64,000 bases of DNA from Phycisphaerales bacterium. GTDB taxonomy: Bacteria; Planctomycetota; Phycisphaerae; Phycisphaerales; UBA1924. The position numbers were made by a program, and so were the translations under genes. The stretch lies in contig RECY01000026.1 of assembly GCA_007693785.1 (NCBI GenBank), positions 1 to 64,000 on the forward strand, in the 5' to 3' direction. The stretch's first letter is position 1; the number at the start of each line of letters is the position of its first letter. Below the pieces are notes generated by a model. It saw only the letters and a list, made by a program, of their open reading frames with translations, made no database searches and was not told where the DNA came from. Of the stretch, positions 60,477 through 64,000 are shown one piece after another.

Positions 60477-61864
60477 TGGTCGTCCCCATCGATGATCCCG
60501 AGCTGGCGGTACTTCTCGCGGTACTTCTCGATGAGCTCGGTCTGCTTGTTGCGCAGGTCGATCTCACGCCCGTCGATGAACGCGCGGGTGACGGTCGTGG
60601 TCGCTTCGAGCACGTTGCCGGTGGTGAGGATGATCGTCGCGCTCTTGCCGGGCTCGATAGAGCCGTAGGTTTCGTCGATGCCAAGCACCTCGGCCGCCGA
60701 GAGCGTGATGGAGCGAAGGGCCGCCTCTTGCGAGAGCCCGAACGCGACGGCACGCCCGGCGTTGAACGGCAAGCTCCGCTCGTGCGCCGGCTCCTCACCC
60801 CCCGCGAAGCACCAGCGTACGCCCGCCGCCTCCAGCCGCGCCGGCACCGTGAACGCTTCGTCGTACGCCGAGTCCGCACGCTTCGGGAACCGGTGCAGCC
60901 CGTCGACGATCACCGCGACGCCGTGCTCCACCAGCATCTGCGCGACCTCCGGCGCATCCCGCCCGCCCACGATCACGGCCTTCAGCCCGCGCCCCGCCGC
61001 CCACGCCACGGCGCTGGTGATATCGTCCTGATCGTTCGCGTGGATGAACACCGGTCGCTGCGTCCCTTCTCCCGCGCCGCCCTCGCCCCCGGGCAGGCAG
61101 GGCACGACGGCTTCGAGCGCGAGATCGATCGGCGACGATGCGTCGCCCGCGCGGATCGCGCGGTACGCCTCGGCGGCGTCGAACGTCTCTTCGATCACCG
61201 CACGCGCCCGCGCCATCCGCTCGATCTGCTCGGCCTCGGGCGTCTCCATCCACCACGCGCGCACGGGCCTGGTCCGCGGCCAATTCACCACCAGCCCCGC
61301 CGAGCCCGAGACCATCAGGTCCTCGTTCGTCCAACCGTCCATCCGGATCACGCTCGCCTGACCGGGGATCAGCCCCGTCGGCGCCTCCACCGTGTCGCGC
61401 AGCGCCGCACGCGGGAAGACGCACGAGAGCAGGATCCCGTTCGTCCGCGCCACCGGGATCAGCGTCGTGTCCGGGTTGATCGCGGTGATCGCCCGCACCT
61501 CCGGCGTCACCGGCCCGACCTCCGCGTCGTCCCGCGTCGCCCGCACCGCGCTCACCTCCTGCAACCCGAGCTGCGTGTGCGGCAGGATCAGCCCCGGGTA
61601 CACGTCCCCACCCTCGGCGTCGATCACCCGCGTCGTCCCGATGAACATCCGGTCCCCGACGCCGACCTCGACGATGCGCCCGTTGTCGAAGAAGATGTAC
61701 GCGTTTTCGAGCACGCCGTCGGAGACGGTGTGGACCGTCGCGTTGACGATCGCGACCGGCATCCGCTGCGCCCCGGCCGAGGGCAGCAGGTCCTGCGCCG
61801 TCGCGATCGCCCCCGAGACGCTCAGCGCGATGATGCCCGCCACGTTCCGAATCCAACCGGTCAT
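60473..61864 (-). CDS. amidohydrolase-like protein with degenerate metal site
   Basis: A protein of 463 residues from ATG 61864, with signal peptide IIALSVSGAIATAQDLL. Overall it follows the imidazolonepropionase-like amidohydrolase fold: VAIVNATVHTVSDGVLENAY, ARTNGILLSCVFPRAA, LSAAEVLGIDETYGSIEPGK and SATIILTTGNVLEATTTVTRAF. The usual PGxxDxHxH is replaced by PGLILPHTQLGL, so the second His is Gln. Other ligands look partial. It is probably an inactive or regulatory paralogue of the upstream enzyme at 62044-64000, with which it forms a pair. Confidence 0.78.
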   Translation of the reverse strand: MTGWIRNVAGIIALSVSGAIATAQDLLPSAGAQRMPVAIVNATVHTVSDGVLENAYIFFDNGRIVEVGVGDRMFIGTTRVIDAEGGDVYPGLILPHTQLGLQEVSAVRATRDDAEVGPVTPEVRAITAINPDTTLIPVARTNGILLSCVFPRAALRDTVEAPTGLIPGQASVIRMDGWTNEDLMVSGSAGLVVNWPRTRPVRAWWMETPEAEQIERMARARAVIEETFDAAEAYRAIRAGDASSPIDLALEAVVPCLPGGEGGAGEGTQRPVFIHANDQDDITSAVAWAAGRGLKAVIVGGRDAPEVAQMLVEHGVAVIVDGLHRFPKRADSAYDEAFTVPARLEAAGVRWCFAGGEEPAHERSLPFNAGRAVAFGLSQEAALRSITLSAAEVLGIDETYGSIEPGKSATIILTTGNVLEATTTVTRAFIDGREIDLRNKQTELIEKYREKYRQLGIIDGDDQ

Positions 61865-61900
61865 CCGCACACCCCGATCCTTCGCTCGCACCACATGCCC

Positions 61901-62015
61901 GGTGCCATGGAAACGCGCAGGGCATCCTCGCCCGAAGCTTTTCCATGCGGACGTCACCGCTCGTGCCCACCCGGAAAAGCTACGCCCGAAGCGGGCTTCG
62001 CGTTTCCGGGGCACC
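61901..62015. repeat. family B inverted pair, amidohydrolase gap
   Basis: GGTGCCATGGAAACGCGCAG..GCTTTTCCATG and CCGGAAAAGCTACG..GCGTTTCCGGGGCACC, between the two amidohydrolase genes. The inner stems differ from the other copies (CATCCTCGCC), with compensating outer stems. Confidence 0.8.
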
Positions 62016-62043
62016 AGAGACAGAGAAGCATCAAAAACATCCA

Positions 62044-64000
62044 TCACCGCACCCCCGCCGCGTTGAGCACGTTGCACCCGCAGTCGCCGCAGAGCATCGT
62101 GTCGGCGTCCATCCCGCGACGGAGCTGCTCCAGCGCGTGCATCCGGTACGCCCGCGCCATCATCCGCTGCGCCAGCGGCAGGCGCCCGTCGTCCTCCTCC
62201 GCATCCGCTTCGGGCGATTCGCCCGCGCGGTCGCTCTCGTCGCCGCCCATGATCTTCTGGATAAGTCGTGCCCGCTCGCGCTGGATCGCGCGCCGGTCCT
62301 CGGCGTCGCGTTCCAGGCTGAACAGCTCCCGCCCGTCCACGAACACCCGCTCCGGGCGGGCGAAGCTCGACAGCGGGCGCGTGTTCCACACGACCAGGTC
62401 CGCGTCCTTGCCCACCGCGATCGAGCCCACGCGGTCCCCCACGCCCATCTGGATCGCCGCGTTGATCGTGACGTATTTCAACGCCTCCGCCTCGGACACC
62501 GGCGCGTCCGGGTGCGCATAACGCACGGCCTTCGCCGCCTCCATGTGCATCCGACGCGCCACGTCGTCCGAGTCGCTGTTATAACTCGTCAGCACGCCGA
62601 CCTCGCTCTGCAACGGGCCCGCGCCCGGCACGCCGTCGTACACCTCCATCTTGAACGCCCACCAGTCGCTGAAGATGCTCGCCCCGATCGCGTGCTCCCG
62701 CACCACCTCCGCCACCTTGTACACCTCCAGCCCGTGCTGGAACGTGCCGATCGTGATCCCGAAATCCTCCGCCACGCGGCAGAGCATCAGGATCTCGTCC
62801 TGCCGGTAGCTGTGGCAGTGGATCAGGCGCTCGCCGCGGAGGATTTCCGCCAGCGGCTCCAATTCCAAGTCCAGGCGCGGGCGCTCCAAGGCCGCGATGC
62901 GCCGGTCCTGCTCCTCCACCGTGATCCGCAGCATGCGGATGCGCTCGACCCGCTCGTTGTACGCATCCCACTTCTTCGCGTAGTCCTGGGCCGCGTGGAA
63001 GCGGTCGCGGATGATCGTCTCGACGCCCATCCGCGTCTGCGGGTAGCGGTTGGTGAAGCGGTCGCCCCAGTTGCTCTGCTTGACGTTCTCGCCGAGGGCG
63101 AACTTGATGCCGGGCTTTTCGTTGTCGAAGCGCATCTCGCGCGGGTGCTGCGCGCCCCAGCGGACTTTGTGGATCGCGCTCTGCCCGCCGATCGGGTTGG
63201 CCGAGCCGTGCAGGCTGAGCACCGTGGTCACGCCGCCGGCGAGCTGTCGGTACCAGTTGATCGCGCTCGGGTCGAGCGCATCGCTGATCCGAACCTCGCT
63301 GGTCACGGCCTGCCCGCCCTCGTTCACCCCCAGCCCGAACAGCCCCGTGTGCGAGTGCGCATCGACCAGCCCCGGCGTGATGTGCCGCCCTTCCAGGTCG
63401 ATCACCTCGCCCGGCCAATCGGGGCTCGGGCGCGAACGCTCGAACATCTCGCCCGTGCCCAGAAAAGCGATCTTGCCGTTCTCGATGACGACGACGCCGT
63501 GCTCGATCACGCCGCCCGCACCGTGCCGACGCTCGGCGTCCGCGTCGCTCGTCCACACCGTCGCATTGACCAGAGCCACCGCGCGCTGCTCGGGCCACGC
63601 CTCCCGCGAGTACGGCCCAAACGGCGCGCCCGCCAACGCCGGCACCGTCTTCAACTCGAACGCCTCGTCCTCATCCTCCTCGCCGTTCGCCTCCCCCTCG
63701 TCCTCCGGCGCACGCTTGCTCGCCCGCCACGGGAACCCCGCCCCGTCGCCGCGAACGCCCGTGCCGACGAGCCGCCGCTCGCCGTCCTCGCCCGGCACCA
63801 GCTCCCCGCTCACGCTCCAGATCCCCGCGCCCGGCCCCTCCTCAAACCCCAGCTTCCCGTGGTCGAACGCGAACCGCAGGCGTGTCCCCTCGACACGCAC
63901 GTTCACCGCGTCGACGCTCGCCGCCTCCGGCGCGTCTTCACCTTCCGCCGCCGGCGCGGGCTCGCCCCCGTCCCCGTCGCGCACGGTCACGCGCAGACGC
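62044..64000 (-). CDS. amidohydrolase, metal-dependent, 5' end outside window
   Basis: The frame is open through base 64000, so about 650 C-terminal residues are seen. The central part is a metal-dependent amidohydrolase: VALVNATVWTSDADAERRHG, VVVIENGKIAFLGTGEMFE, then the ligand motif PGLVDAHSHTGLFG with both His, and LSLHGSANPIGG, LIHCHSYRQDEILML, GTFQHGLEVYKVAEV, and SIAVGKDADLVVWNTRPLSS. C-terminal cysteines CGDCGCN end the protein. The N-terminal part in the window is an acidic linker after a beta domain (IWSVSGELVPGEDGERRLVG). It is probably an exported hydrolase acting on cyclic amides or peptides. Confidence 0.82.
   Translation of the reverse strand, partial: RLRVTVRDGDGGEPAPAAEGEDAPEAASVDAVNVRVEGTRLRFAFDHGKLGFEEGPGAGIWSVSGELVPGEDGERRLVGTGVRGDGAGFPWRASKRAPEDEGEANGEEDEDEAFELKTVPALAGAPFGPYSREAWPEQRAVALVNATVWTSDADAERRHGAGGVIEHGVVVIENGKIAFLGTGEMFERSRPSPDWPGEVIDLEGRHITPGLVDAHSHTGLFGLGVNEGGQAVTSEVRISDALDPSAINWYRQLAGGVTTVLSLHGSANPIGGQSAIHKVRWGAQHPREMRFDNEKPGIKFALGENVKQSNWGDRFTNRYPQTRMGVETIIRDRFHAAQDYAKKWDAYNERVERIRMLRITVEEQDRRIAALERPRLDLELEPLAEILRGERLIHCHSYRQDEILMLCRVAEDFGITIGTFQHGLEVYKVAEVVREHAIGASIFSDWWAFKMEVYDGVPGAGPLQSEVGVLTSYNSDSDDVARRMHMEAAKAVRYAHPDAPVSEAEALKYVTINAAIQMGVGDRVGSIAVGKDADLVVWNTRPLSSFARPERVFVDGRELFSLERDAEDRRAIQRERARLIQKIMGGDESDRAGESPEADAEEDDGRLPLAQRMMARAYRMHALEQLRRGMDADTMLCGDCGCNVLNAAGVR

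Overview
This is a GC-rich chromosomal window, most likely from a planctomycete of the Phycisphaerae type. The basis is protein content rather than any marker gene: a pseudopilin of the planctomycete kind with a C-terminal DGHA-type motif, secreted proteins with dockerin-like repeats of the form VNIADLNYYLGLW, a PEP-CTERM-like sorting tail, and a membrane protein with an intramembrane-flanked zinc ribbon. No tRNA, rRNA or CRISPR array was seen.

Layout. Positions 1-2621 hold the 3' part of dnaN and a thioredoxin-fold secreted protein. 2629-8765 is a seven-gene minus-strand cassette of phage virion genes (SPP1-like portal, scaffold-like coiled-coil protein, SU10-like major capsid protein, connector-like protein, two tail-like proteins, small membrane protein) with no terminase, integrase, lysin or tail fibre. 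9060-11245 holds a dockerin-bearing secreted protein and a remarkable in-frame fusion of a Fur-family metalloregulator to a type IV pseudopilin. 11575-13985 is a LolD/MacB-type ABC ATPase and FtsX-type permease split by repeats. 14101-20442 holds an orphan DNA methyltransferase, a serine beta-lactamase-like hydrolase, and a ketosynthase pair (one catalytic, one with all active-site residues replaced) around a GxxExxY protein. 20755-26381 holds a methyltransferase, a zinc-binding protein, an MsbA-like exporter, a glycosyltransferase and sucC without sucD.

26417-27793 is a foreign-looking patch: an AT-rich membrane protein followed by a REP-associated tyrosine transposase (RAYT) lying between two direct copies of a palindromic repeat unit. 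27850-43320 carries recQ, acnA, a two-domain glycosyltransferase, a TolB-like lipoprotein, a PAS-LuxR regulator, hisS and small secreted or membrane proteins. 43444-55955 is housekeeping: nuoF, ybeY plus a CorC-like CBS protein, topA, miaA, der, a PhoR-like kinase and holA. 56869-59019 is a long secreted protein of atypical composition, then nuoE, a lamin-tail-domain protein and two amidohydrolases (one degenerate, one cut by the window end).

Two themes run through the window. First, intergenic gaps are colonised by several families of palindromic repeats, including a MITE-like ACTGACC..GGTCAGT family (A) and the RAYT-associated family (B). Second, many host genes have a TAnnnT box only 5-8 bases before the start codon and no Shine-Dalgarno sequence, which suggests leaderless transcripts, whereas the phage cassette genes have purine-rich Shine-Dalgarno sequences, several of them strong.
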